64,000 nucleotides of DNA from Amia ocellicauda (lineage: Eukaryota; Chordata; Actinopteri; Amiiformes; Amiidae). Position 1 is the stretch's first letter. Each line of letters starts with the position of its first letter. The stretch covers positions 7,574,501-7,638,500 of the forward strand of contig NC_089856.1 of the NCBI RefSeq assembly GCF_036373705.1, written 5' to 3'. Both the position numbers and the translations under genes were made by a program. Below the pieces are notes generated by a model. That model ran no database searches and had not been told where the DNA came from. It worked only from the letters and a program-made list of their open reading frames with translations. Shown here one piece after another: positions 11,063 through 22,432 of the stretch.

Positions 11063-11755
11063 GACCTACTGTAACCCAGCAGTTCTCTATGCTGTCCTGC
11101 TCTAAGGTTTCAACTCTCCTAGGTTTTGGCATGCACACCATCTCTCTCATGGGCTGATTGACCAATTCTTCTATATCCCTAATACAGCACAGATCGACAA
11201 GCTGAGCCTCAAGATCACAAACCTTGATCTCTAGGATTTCAACCTTCCGACAACATTCACAAATGAAACCTTCTTGGATGAGTTCATCCAGGAAGGCAAT
11301 CATTCTGCAAACCTGACACTGTAGTGGCCACATGCTTCTAAATGTTACTTTTTTTTTGTTTGTTTCTTTATACTTCTCTTGGTTCCTGCTGCTAGTCAAC
11401 TGCCTACCTTTTGTCAGCGAGAAACAGCACCGCTCTTTCTCAACAGCTGCTTTAAGTAGCTTTTGTCTACCTGCCCCCAATTCACACCTAACTGGCCCCA
11501 CCTGGCTCCTCCTGCAACAGAATTCCTGCTGGTCCTAGACAGAAACTCCCTTCTACAACCTGTTTACTTTCACCAACTCAGCAGCTGAACTGAATTGACT
11601 TCAATTTAGGCAAACTACAGACAATGCTAACGTCAATTTAAGGCAAACTTAAAACAAAATGAGCAATGCTAAGACTATTCTGAAACTAGTCAAACAACAA
11701 GATGGCTACCTCTCACCTGTACTCTCCGGTCTCTCTCTGTGGCAACTTGTAAATA
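11049..11755 (-). mobile_element. CR1-type LINE, copy 2, 5' part (right of the nested insertion)
   Basis: Reverse-strand 5' region and ORF1 N-terminus. The frame at about 11501-11054 reads MGPVRCELGAGRQKLLKAAV at its start and CWVTVGRNRRK at its end, exactly where the left part resumes at 8966. Homology to copy 1 ends near 11755. Confidence 0.88.
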
Positions 11756-11763
11756 CTTCTGTT

Positions 11764-12210
11764 TGATGGTTAACTGCTGGTAGGAGTGTCTGTGAGGGTT
11801 AGCACTGCAAACTAAGTTGGGGAGGTTACAGAATGGTGGGGGGTAAATTACCTGGGCTAAGTTAGTGCACCAGTTGAAGAGGGGCCGAAGGTATATAACC
11901 AGAGTGAGGAGAACAATCTGGGGTGTTTTGTTTTGGGCCTGTGTTTGTCTGAGTGCAGTGACAGTGAAGGAGGGGATCAGAGCAAGTAAGGGAACTTAAC
12001 TCTGAACTCAGGTCACAACCCCTGAGAGCAGATTCACCCTCAGTCTGCCATCCTAGATATTGTGTTGTTGGAATTTCTTTTTGTTTGTTTTTATGTGTTT
12101 TGTTTTAAGAAATGCAATTTCAAGGAGAACCCATACTGAATAAATGTGTACTTGAGCTTTTTAAAAGTATCCAGTGTCTCTGACCATTCTCGATGGGGAA
12201 ATCATCACAA
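11764..12210 (+). mobile_element. Possible solo or truncated LTR
   Basis: A stretch beginning TGATGG and ending ATCATCACA, with a TATA-like GTATATAA at 11891 and AATAAA near 12140. It is followed by TTTGACCGAGCCAGAG, which has the look of a leader after an LTR. No partner LTR or duplication was identified. Confidence 0.35.
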
Positions 12211-12349
12211 ATTTTATTTTTTTGACCGAGCCAGAGAGTTCCGGTCACATACACATTTAATGTGATTGTCATTAAAACAGTTACTTTAGCCAGTGTGCAA
12301 GCAAGCTACTGTAGAGCAATAAAATTGAAGCATAACCAAATCATATTAC

Positions 12350-12730
12350 ACTACCTTTCTCTTGTGCTTGTTTTTCTTCATCAGTTTTTTTTTTTTATGC
12401 TTTGCGCCAGATTGGTATGTACTTTTTTCTGACATTATAATTTGGTCACATCGCAATCCTACAGATATTTTCTTCTTTTCAGCCACATCATTAGGATGCA
12501 TACTATACAGCTGCAGATTTCTAGTGCATAAATTATGATGTTTAAATTCCATGAAGCCCCTGGGCACAACTCACTCAATTTTTTTTAATAAAAAACTATA
12601 TTTGAAAACTGATCACTGTGATTTATGAAAATCAATTATAGAAATAAATAGAATATATTCAATTATTACGTTTTTTTTTTTCTTAGGTTGCCCCCTAGCA
12701 TCTGGGGGCTCTAAGCAAACGCCTAGAAAT
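12350..12730 (-). mobile_element. Possible hAT-like fragment with Lys-rich N-terminus
   Basis: The minus frame includes KSTYQSGAKHKKKKLMKKNK, the style of N-terminus seen in TTF/BED-type hAT transposases (SGAxKRKK). The nearby CCCCCAG/CTGGGGG-type end at 12690-12725 resembles the hAT-like piece at 4.4 kb. Only this fragment is recognisable. Confidence 0.35.
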
Positions 12731-12796
12731 GTCTCTGTGCATGAGATGACATCTCATAGACAATAAGCGACAAGCTTCACACGACCTATGAACTAA

Positions 12797-12900
12797 TAAA
12801 AACACGTACACATCACAAGACAACTTTTTTGACAAGAAGTGGCCAACTTCACAGCAGTACACTAAACCACACTTGAGTACAACTCCATGCACTACAGTAA
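12797..12900 (+). repeat. Diverged direct repeat, unit 1
   Basis: Shares ACACATCACAAGACAACTT, GTGGCCAACTTCACA and ACACTAAACCACAC with 13274-13376 about 480 bp downstream. It lies just upstream of the first exon of the coiled-coil membrane gene. Confidence 0.8.
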
Positions 12901-13273
12901 ATGAGAGCACTAATATTACCTAAAAGTGTACTGCATTGTACTTTTACATTCAGTAAAGAACAATGATTCATTACGATACTCCTGTTAATGATTATTGTAA
13001 TCTCCTTAGGAAAGTGTATTGTAGTTTTATTGTACTTGCACAGAGGGTGGCACAGTTAAATGGCATTTTTTTATATGTATGTTATTTAGGAGTATATGTA
13101 CATTTCCTAATTCAATATTTTGTTATTTTTACTTTTAAAAACACTTTTGTATTTATGTTTTCTACACTGTTTCAGATAATGATCAAGTAATTTCACGTAG
13201 TGCTATGTGCATGGGGTCAGACAGAGTGCAGGGAAAGTGAAAGTGTTCACTGCTGAACCAGCTGTGGTGTAGG

Positions 13274-13376
13274 AAAAAACATGTACACATTACAAGACAA
13301 CTTCTTGGGACAATAAGTGGCCAATTTCACATCGGCACACTAAACCACACTAGAGTACACCTCACTGCACAAAATA
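13274..13376 (+). repeat. Diverged direct repeat, unit 2
   Basis: Second copy of the roughly 100-bp unit at 12797-12900, with an estimated 80% or more identity by eye. Confidence 0.8.
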
Positions 13377-13569
13377 ACTCTGCTTAGGAATGTGTGTTGT
13401 GCTTGACATTTCATTCACTGTTGATCATTAACTTTCATTAATACTGATACAGGTCTAGGAAAAGATAAGGACATCGAGGGGTGGACATTTACCTCCAGGA
13501 CCAGGGCTTTTGAAGACTGTGAACTACAGTCCTTCCTATCCCAGTGGACAGCTCCTGTTTCTGCTGAAG

Positions 13570-13579
13570 ATGGCGAGTG
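13570..13579 (+). CDS. Exon 1 (coding part) of the coiled-coil membrane gene
   Basis: ATG GCG AGT G followed by donor GTGAGT. It supplies only M-A-S and the first base of a glycine codon. Its phase matches every later exon. This is the least certain coding exon because it is so short. Confidence 0.5.
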
Positions 13580-16494
13580 GTGAGTAAAATGCATTGTTAA
13601 ATAAATAAAATTATTAATGAGGCAAATCCAAGCTCTAATACAGAGATCACAAATCATAGGCTTGAAGACTTGAGGTCCAACAGCTTTTTCAGCTCTTTCA
13701 ATCACTGACACTCCCAGAACTGGGAAACACTTAAATTCTGTTAAGACCATAAATTAGATGAATTGGGTAAAGTGTCCAGGTGGAATGAAAACATGAAGAG
13801 ACTGTGGATCAGATCTGGATGCCTGTATTAATGTACTGGTTAAGAAGAAAAAAAAAGATTCACTTACACTTTCATAGAACCTACTGCACAGCATTCAGAC
13901 TTTTCTTTCAAATTGAGTAACAACAGCATGTAAAAGCAATTCTGGTAATGCTATGCACAGTAGCAATCCTCCACACACACTCACACAGATGTATACACAC
14001 ATACACATGTCTGATGCATGTATTCATGTATTTATTGATTTAATAAAATAAAAATATGACCTTCTCCAGACCCTGAAACTTTACAATACATTGAAGTATG
14101 AAGGGATGACATACTTGACATCAAATTATTAACCCTTTATGGCATGTATTGCAATAATCTAGATTTATAGTAAATGAATAACTTAATCTATATTGCAAAA
14201 GTAAACCTTTTTTTTCCCTGCAAGTATTTTGAGAATTCAGTTCTATGTATGTGTTCTGGAAGTAACGTTATGAAATTGCTGAACCAAAAAATGTTATTTT
14301 GGCTGAATGTACAGAATTATTATTTCTTGGCAGGTGCCCTTATCCAGGGCTAATCACAATTACCTGAATACCTTTGAACCAAGCTACTACACAGGAAAGC
14401 CCATAAAACAACTTTCACTTTTGTTTTGTCTCAGGGCGTCCAGGGCCCTCTTACTCACAAGACTTACTACCAAAAAAACAAAAGTCTTATGAGCAAACGG
14501 CAGCCTCCCTTTGGTTTATTACCTTGGAATAACAGCAGCACAAACTGGATTTGGTGTTATAATATGCAATACAATGTTTTTTTCTGATGTGGTTGTTAGG
14601 GAGCGATTTTACTGTAACTGCAGATCGGGGGAGCATTGTTGTCGCTTTGAACGCACCTGCAGTGACTGGTAGCATTACTATGCCTGTGAACATTAATAAG
14701 TCAGGTAAGAGTGTGTCTGTGTGTTTTAATAAACAATTACACAGTGTATTTATAATGAGTATGAGTCTGAAATACTTTTAAAATCTAATTTCAATGTCTT
14801 CAAACATTAATTTGTTATTTTTTTTGTGGTCCTCTTATGTAGAGTCTGAAATTCAAGAAATTAATACATGTATAGCAGAACATATCAACCAATTGATCAA
14901 AGCTCTGGAAGCAAGAGGTTAGTGTAAAACCAATTAAAAAGGGAGAATTACATTAATAATATTTCATAAAATATATTCTAATTGTTCAAAAACATTTAAT
15001 CTATTGTGTTTTGTATTTCAGATGAGCTTCAGACGAGAAAGGAAATTAATCACATGGAACAATACATGAAACGTACAGTTATAGTTTCAAAATATACATT
15101 TAAAAAATGTAAAATGTTTTTCAAGCTAAATAATCAAGTTTAATGAAAATTGTATGCTGTGCTTAGTACTTAATTTGTTTTGAAAACAGAACTATGTAGT
15201 AATATGGATAAAATAACTTTTAATGTTATGGAATAAAATAAATATATAAATCTTAAATCCCTCAAACATTTATTTAATGTGATATTTTAAGGTTTTAACA
15301 AAAAAAAAAGAAAAATCCTGATAATTTCTCAAGGCTGCGTCTCAAGGGTGCACACATCACAATTAACAGTTTAAAAAAAAAAAAAAAAAAGCCTATGCCA
15401 TTGTGGTTTATCCACTGCAGTGCGTAGGTGAAGGAACTGGTTTTTGTAACAAACTGTATTTCTAACCTGCACAACAATTTTTTTTTAATTAAAAGTTGAT
15501 GTCTTTATTTATGTAAATTAGTACAATCTGCTCCTTTATTTCTTTCTATTAACACAGCACTTTATAGAAGATATTAAAGGATCAAACCTCCATTCTCCAT
15601 TGGGCAATGTGTTCTGATCCATCGAAGTAAAAAAAAATATGGTTGTACGTAAATGTTTGGCAATTGTACAGTGTGTAAATGTTTGCTTATTTGACGTTTT
15701 TATGATTCTTGTTATTCTTGTAAATGTGAAACTTGTTTCTCTTTTGTGTGTGAATAAAATTAAACTGCTGAAATGATAATCTATTACATTACTTATTGCA
15801 GAAATGTCAGAATTCACTCAAGAAATAAGAAAGCAAAATCAGCTTTTTGATGCCAAAAATACAGGTTAGTTTACAGTTAATTTATATTTCTTAATTTTTA
15901 TGTATTATCTTTATTTAATGTTCTCCCTGTGATTTGTACAAAGTCTGACCCTTTTGTTCTCATTTCCCCAGAATTGTCACATCTTGAGCAATTTATCGAG
16001 GATCTCGTGAAGAAAAATGGTAAGAGATAAACATGTTTTTAATTTGATCTTTTTCAAACTGCTAACATTATATTCAAATACATTTTTTATTGTAAAATTG
16101 CCAGAATACATATATATTTTTCCCTATATTAACTTTATTTAATTCTCTCCCTGTGATTTGTTAAAATTATTACTTTTGTTTCCTTGTTTCCCCAGACGAA
16201 TTACATAATCGTGATCAGCAAGAGCTCAAAAAGGATATGGGTGAGAGATGGAAACACAAAGAGAAGAGAAACAGAAACTGCACAGAAATGAAGAGACAGA
16301 TTGCACACATACAGGCAGACACTGCACACAAACACACATATACTGAAACACACAATACTATTTATGAAATTAAATCAACTATGTATGTATATATACATCT
16401 ATCTCTTTCTATATATATATGCATCAGATGGAATGATGCATTAAACTTATAGTTATGAAAACATACATTTAAAATACATTTGTATTTTGTGTGC

Positions 16495-16535
<41 letters not shown>

Positions 16536-17271
16536 TGCTTACACATTTCATGGTGTTTGTTTATTCTTTGTTTTGTGCAGATATGATAAGAAACACCCTG
16601 CTGGGAATTGCTGGTGTGCTCTGTGTCATAGCCATTGAAGTTGCAGTATTTGCCAGTATGTGGCTAAAGAAAAAGGGAAACAAAGGTGTGAAAGTAAAGT
16701 AAGAGTGTGTGTGTCCTTTTCTTGGGTTGTATAATCTTTTGAAGACAATTTTATTACATATTTTTAATTTGAAGGATTAATTTATTAATTTTCACCACAT
16801 TTTATTCATTTTCATACAAAACAATTGCCTATTGATAGCCTGCATTATTAACATATAACAGGAGGATATACTACAAAACAGAGTTATTACAATCTGTTCC
16901 TTGAAGGTCCAATCGCTTCTTGTTTTCATTCCACCTGAGATATGAATTAATTAATGGAACTCATAATTTACTTAACCCCTTTCTTAGACTGTGTACTGCA
17001 GGTGGAGATTTAAAGAGACCTGTACACTCTACTGGATTGTGTCCTTTAATGGTTGTAGTTTAATAATACTGCTATACAGCTTTGTGTTTTGTTTTTGTTG
17101 GGGAGAAAAATATAACTTAATAAAAATTAATTAAAAACAGGGCGATCATGTCCACAATATGTACCAGATTTTGAAACTGAAGAAAATACTGCAGGAACAG
17201 ATGAGGAAATGGAGCCTGAATATGTCATGGCTGAAGGCTCAGCAAGTGGCCAGTATGCTTCATACAGATAG
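13570..17271 (+). CDS. Uncharacterised single-pass membrane coiled-coil protein, nine exons, about 210 aa
   Basis: I assembled this from splice signals; it is not a family I can name. Coding exons: 13570-13579, 14600-14704, 14843-14917, 15022-15072, 15802-15864, 15972-16019, 16196-16240, 16581-16685, 17141-17271. All eight introns are phase 1 with GT..AG ends, and the exons sum to 633 nt with no stop before 17269-17271. The ATG has a strong Kozak context (A at -3, G at +4). Predicted protein: residues 5-38 are Gly/Val/Thr-rich and beta-like (TADRGSIVVALNAP). Residues 39-133 are polar, heptad-like helix from five small exons. Residues 138-161 form one membrane helix with a buried Glu152, followed by KKKGNK. 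The acidic tail (168-210) has three or four tyrosines. There is no signal peptide, so the N-terminus is probably cytosolic, or the protein is signal-anchored. The weakest splice is the donor of exon 8 (GTGTGA); read-through there ends at 16702 instead. Confidence 0.7.
14313..14350 (+). repeat. Interspersed-repeat tail fragment
   Basis: Matches the repeat at 35071 in opposite orientation. It imitates a splice acceptor (TTGGCAG) but is not part of the gene model around it. Confidence 0.55.
14600..14704 (+). CDS. Exon 2, N-terminal beta-rich domain
   Basis: 105 nt between acceptor TTGTTAG and donor GTAAGAG. It encodes SDFTVTADRGSIVVALNAP and a further 15 residues ending NINKS. The alternating Gly/Val/Thr pattern resembles short N-terminal motifs I associate loosely with fish immune-receptor-like proteins. 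That link is a guess. Confidence 0.7.
16501..16532. repeat. (AT)n microsatellite
   Basis: Follows a GTGTGT run, in the intron before the membrane-helix exon. Confidence 0.95.
16581..16685 (+). CDS. Exon 8, transmembrane helix
   Basis: 105 nt after acceptor TTTTGTGCAG. It encodes a 24-residue hydrophobic helix (residues 138-161) with one glutamate near its centre, followed by a KKK stop-transfer. If the donor at 16686 is not used, the frame continues 5 residues to a TAA at 16700-16702, giving a short-tail isoform. Confidence 0.75.
17141..17271 (+). CDS. Exon 9, acidic cytoplasmic-type tail and stop
   Basis: Acceptor AAAAACAG. It encodes 42 residues rich in E/D, with tyrosines in CPQYVPDF, EPEYVMAEG and GQYASYR, then TAG. 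None fits a strict ITIM or ITAM. A donor (GAG|GTATGT at 17278) follows the stop, so the 3'UTR is probably split. Confidence 0.65.
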
Positions 17272-17803
17272 AGGGAGGTATGTAAGATTCATTATAACCT
17301 ATTTAACTGTTTAGCACCCTTTTCTGCATTCTATTCCATTCATGTATTTGACTGCTTTTTAAATATTCACTGTACAGATGTGTGTGGATACATTAGTAAA
17401 AGTTATGTAGAGGTTGTTATGCTTGGGCGTTGATTATATTACAGAAGCACATTTGTCTTTCCTTGTTTGATTAAATCTTGTGGGTTACCTTGCTTAATCT
17501 GCTAATTATCTGCAATAACAACTCACAATTGGAAATGCCCCACATTCGTTAGAGATATAGGATGAGGCCATTCACACGGGTTAAGAGATTACTCAGAGGA
17601 CATCCTCAATGTTAAGTTTCTATTGAATCATTATTGCCATATTCACACACACTTTCTTTTAAATATGTTGCTGTAAACAAAAGCAAATCCTTACATAAAA
17701 TTTGTTTAAAATATTTCTAGCATATCTTAATCACTCATACTCCTTACTTAGTGTGGCCAGGTAAATAATGCAACAAAATGTGTTACGTTTTCTTTCTCCC
17801 CAG

Positions 17804-18460
17804 CAGTGTAATGATGACCATTCTACAGATGCCTACTGACAGGCGGAGTTTGTGAGGCTAACAACTTGACCAGTGCTCTTCTCAGCAAAACAGTATCACA
17901 GATACTAGGCGTCAGATTCTGGTGCATATTGTTTTAATGCTTAAACTATATATCACAGCCATTATATTATGTTATAGTTCTCACTCTGAATAGAAAACAA
18001 CTGTAGTGTGATTATACAGAAAGGTATTCTACTTGATCATTTCTATTTACCAGTCTGCAACATGTAATTAGTCACGTCTGGCAGGTGCACGGTTGTCTGA
18101 TTTAATTTGGTAAATTAAATTTCTAACTGCTGCAAATATATTTTAAAAATGTATAACAGAACAAAAATGCTAGATTTGCTAATTGTCTGACCCACTCAAA
18201 TTTCATGAAACATTTCCTGGAAAGTTAATAACATTTCCAAAAGGGTTTCCACCCATTTGCCACCCAATTTAGGTCTACATTTTGCATTTCAACTACCTTG
18301 TCATTCCAGCACTGTGCCACAGGATGTCACTGATAATACAGTTCTTTCAATCTTTCATTCATTTAATTAGTTCTATAGTTCTTTTCAATATAGTTCAATC
18401 ATTCTTTTTCTTAGATTTAATGTACCTATGGTATTTGCTAATAAAGAAAACAGCAACATA
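17804..18460 (+). other. Probable 3'UTR exon and poly(A) signal of the coiled-coil gene
   Basis: A pyrimidine-rich acceptor (TTTCTCCCCAG) opens a non-coding exon, and AATAAA occurs at 18440-18445. The exon end is inferred. Confidence 0.45.
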
Positions 18461-19058
18461 AAATTATCTTAAGGGCTTTTATCAATGATTCTGATTTTTT
18501 TTGTTCTGTTGGTTTTGTTTTCAGATTCCCACAAATTAGCAAATTATTATTATTATTTTTTGTTATGTATAGTTTCATAATTATGTATAGTTTAATAATT
18601 CTCTAATTCATGGGCGGAGATTGATGTTGGCAAAATGTTATTAAACATTACTGTTTAAAATCAACAGTAAGTATGCAACTTTTGTGTAGCATCAAGTGTG
18701 ATGCATAGATTACATTATAATATTTTCAGAATTGATTTTCATAATTTAAAATATTAAATTCAAAAATTCTGTCATTGGAAATTATTAATTTCCCCCAATT
18801 AATGGGGGGGGGAACAAAAAACATTCTTAGATGGTATTCTAAAGTGGTGCAAAGTATTGTGCAACATTGGAATATAGCATTTTTTTCCTGTGCCTTGTAA
18901 ATCCACCTGTGCACAACACAGTGGACTTTTATTCCCACTGTGTGAGACAGCTATGCGGTATATTCAGTCAAATTCAAATTCATTTCATTTCATTTCATTT
19001 CATTCATTTAATGTCAGCCAAGGAATACATTTGCATAGCTTACATATATATACATATA

Positions 19059-19492
19059 CAGTTAGGTCCATAAACATTTGGACAGTGACAACTGTCATAA
19101 TTTTGGCTCTGTACGCCACCACAATGGATTTGAAAGGAAACAATATGTCAATTAAGTGTAGACTTTCAGCTTTAATTTGAGGGTAGTTACATCCAAATTG
19201 GGTGAACGGTGTAGGAATTACACCCATTTTTATATGTGGTCCACCAATTTTAGGGTCTCAAAAGTATTTGGACAAACTAACATAATCACTTTGTTGCAAA
19301 TCCTTGGCAGTCAATGACTGCCTGAAGTCTAGAACCCATAGACATCACCAGATGCTGGGTTTCTTCCCTGGTGATGCTCTGCCAGGCCTGCAATGCAGCT
19401 GACTTTAGTTCCTGCTTGTTCTTGGGGCAGCTGTTGCCCCCCTGGATAAAAGTCCAGGGCAGTTTTTTGGTCCCTGTCTGGCCCTGATGCTT
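19059..19492 (-). mobile_element. Tc1/mariner-type fragment with one terminal repeat and transposase C-terminus
   Basis: Starts after a TA with CAGTTAGGTCCATAAACATT, a terminal inverted repeat common in fish Tc1/mariner elements. On the minus strand, 19440-19290 reads LQAWQSITREETQHLVMSMG, then RLQAVIDCQGFATK, a Tc1-type transposase C-terminus. The other end and the catalytic core are missing. Confidence 0.75.
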
Positions 19493-19680
19493 ACAGTGCC
19501 TATGGAAAGTCTACACCCGCGTTTTCCCCTTTTTGTAGCCTGGAATTACAATGCATGAAAACATTTGTTTAAATGATCTATGCATCCTACCTACAACTTC
19601 CAAGTGAAAACAATATTCTAGATATTTGTAAATAAATAAAACATAATGAAATAGATCCTTAAAAATAATACAATACATTT
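19493..19680 (+). mobile_element. Tc1/mariner terminal-repeat fragment
   Basis: TACAGTGCCTATGGAAAGTC resembles the widespread Tc1-like end with ACAGTGCCTTG. Only the terminal part is recognisable. A similar piece occurs at 46921. Confidence 0.4.
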
Positions 19681-20104
19681 TATCGGTCATTGTGGCACCA
19701 TGGGTAAATGATCATGGTGCTGGGCTCAATTTATAGGCAGTGTCTACGAAACGGGCTCACACAGGCAAAAAGAAACAGGTGCACCAACCAGGTGTGTTGG
19801 CGACGGAGGACTCAAGGACACAGACGCAACCCCAGGATTACAGTCAGGCAGACAGGCCTCAGTAGCAGGATGAATGGATAATGGACAGCAGGTGGAGTGA
19901 AGTCCAAGCACCAGGGGGGAGCAGATCAATATCAGGGGGCAACGGGGGAAGACAATGGAAGCCCGAGTATTATTATTTATTTCTTAGAGTAGCAACCACA
20001 TAACTACCAAACACCCCACCAAGGGACAAGGGGCAGAGAGACCCAGAGGAGCAGGACTGAGGGAACCCCCAAGGAAGCACCAACAAGTCGTGGTGGGGCG
20101 GTGG

Positions 20105-20460
20105 TCAGGGACGAGTTGGAACCCCCTCCTTATCTTTCTTGTTGGGCCCTCTGACCTTTATAAATGCCTTTTCCAGCCAGGGTCGCTTTTTGTCTTCGAC
20201 ATCTATACGTCTCTGTCCAGGGCAGGCTGGCATCACCGGCTCCTCAGCAAGGGCAACATCCGGCAGCTCCTCCTTCTCTGGCAGTGGCTCCTCCATCTCA
20301 GGCTCAGGGAAAGGCAGCAAGTTCCTCCCTCTCTGACTTTGGGAGCATCAGTGGCACTTCATTCCTCATTGTTTCTCTTCCATCCCTTAATTCTAGAGCA
20401 CACTGCCGTATGTAGGGCCTGTTCCTTGGTGAGCATTTCCTGCACACACAGGAGAAATAT
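20105..20460 (-). pseudogene. Pro/Glu-rich frame, unclassified, probably transposon-derived
   Basis: Two minus-strand frames join if one base near 20310-20325 is ignored. One is a charged stretch (RNEVPLMLPKSEREEL) that follows an acceptor-like TGTGTGCAG. The other is LPFPEPEMEEPLPEKEELPD, followed by a basic end. The Pro/Glu repeat style recalls linker regions of fish retroelement gag-like proteins. The function is unknown, and the surrounding 19.7-20.75 kb is GC-richer than its flanks. Confidence 0.3.
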
Positions 20461-20811
20461 AGTGAAAGGGAAGTGTGTTTATTATGTACAGTGACTACAG
20501 AAGAAAACCACTCTCTAAACACAAATACTAATAAAAGACAGACACACTTAGCAACCAAACTAAATCACAATTTCAAAAGTAAAGTCAGAGTACTTTTACC
20601 TTTCTCTTCCTTTGGGTTTGTCTCGCCCCAACTAACAAGGCTTTATGCAGGATACAGGCCAATAAGGGGAGTCCTGTGGGTCAGGTGCTCCACAGCAATG
20701 ATTCATCCCCCAGGACCTCACGGTGGCCTTTTTGTGCTGGATCACAGTCAATTACTGCTAAAGTATATTACTATTTTTCTATTAATAATATTGCAGCATG
20801 AAAAAATTTAA

Positions 20812-21907
20812 AACACATATTAACCATCATTGCTTTATTCACTATATAACATTTTCATGTAATGCTTTACCAATATCAGTGATAAAGTAGTGCTTTAAAA
20901 TTATCTGACAAGGTAAAACTAATTATATTGTTCATTGGCCTGATACAAATGTCCCCACTTTTTTTATAAACAAAACAAAAACATATTTAGTTGATGAACA
21001 TGGTTTGTTAATTTGCCCATCTGTATCACAGCACCAGAGGTATATGCAGTGTATGAGCTGCTGCAATACAGTGTTGAGTGAGGTGATTTTCATATATGCA
21101 AAACCATCAAATATCATGTGACTTTATTTTGCATTGTGGTGTAAAATGCTTACCCAGATCAACAACCACTTTCACTCAGACAACTTCAAATTAGTGTACC
21201 ATATATTTTGTTGAGGCTCTGCGAATAAAACACAGAAAGGGACATTAGAAGTACTTGGCAAGACAGAAATTAATTAAATTAACTCCTGTGAGCTAATGCA
21301 TGGCTTCAAATAACCAGGAAAAGAAACCCTTTATTCTCAGCCAACAGGAAATAAACCAGAGTTCTCCCCATTCTATAGATCTTCCTGGTGAACAACTAAT
21401 GAAGGTGCCTAAAAATGTACAACCAGTTTGAAAAGTTTTTATTCTCCTTTATTAAAAGCACAGGTGCCAAAGACAAATAAATCCACAGTTTCAGTTCAAG
21501 TCACATTTCACCCAGTTAACTTAGCAATCAGTGAATTGACATACTGTTTATAAAGCAAAACCCTAATATAACAGTCCAATTCAAGTTCCCCATATCTAGC
21601 ACCATACTGTATGTACAGCTCATCAATATATTATATAAATAAAAAGCTGAAAGCTTTTTTAACCATGTATATGGGAAGAAACAAATCACATTTTTACTTT
21701 AAGAAAGGAAAAGCATTTACAAAAAGCACAAAACAAAAATAAAAAAGCACAGTGAAATGTAAACCTTGATTTAATTTTACACATATTATAAGAATTCCCC
21801 AAAACAAGAAAATTCCAAACCTGAGTTCATCTGGTACCACTAAAACCATACAAAAATGTATGTACAGTTTACAAATTATTCCTCTCCACACACAAATATA
21901 CACATAT

Positions 21908-21912
<5 letters not shown>
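20812..21912. other. No gene recognised
   Basis: AT-rich sequence without convincing frames or splice-linked exons. Confidence 0.5.

Positions 21913-21913
<1 letters not shown>

Positions 21914-22000
<87 letters not shown>
21914..22000. repeat. (AT)n microsatellite, 87 bp
   Basis: An uninterrupted TA dinucleotide run, the longest in the window. Confidence 0.97.
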
Positions 22001-22004
<4 letters not shown>

Positions 22005-22432
22005 TATAATCAAAAGTTGGCACAGGTACAGAATCTTGAGCAAGGTGAAAAACAGCCAGGTACCCGAGTCCTAGATCATTATTAAAAACAAAAATAGAAA
22101 TTAAAAAATTACTAATATTTAAGTGCTTAGTAATGTTATATACTGTATATGGTATACATCCTTTTCTTTCTTCAGGTGTCGAGACATTTGTAGAATTTAT
22201 AGAACTGAAAACTATTTCTTATTTATTTATTTAAATCCATAGATTAGCACGGCTGCACTAAGGTGTGAGGGATTTCTGTATGTAAGGAACTCTACAATCT
22301 GCCACCTTGGACTAAATATTTATTTAATAAGTTTAGTATTGCTTTTTTGTTGTGTGTTGATATATATGTTTAGCATAACTTTTTTGATACTATTTTAGTA
22401 GCTTCAAGCAAATCTGCTATTTTGGTATGAAC

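Noticed and set aside
14436..14512. Possible extra exon of the new gene after TTTTGTCTCAG
   Set aside because: It is open in the right phase for about 30 codons but has no good donor, and the model is complete without it.
21694..22074. Frames with Tyr/Ile repeats on both strands
   Set aside because: Translation of the (AT)n tract.
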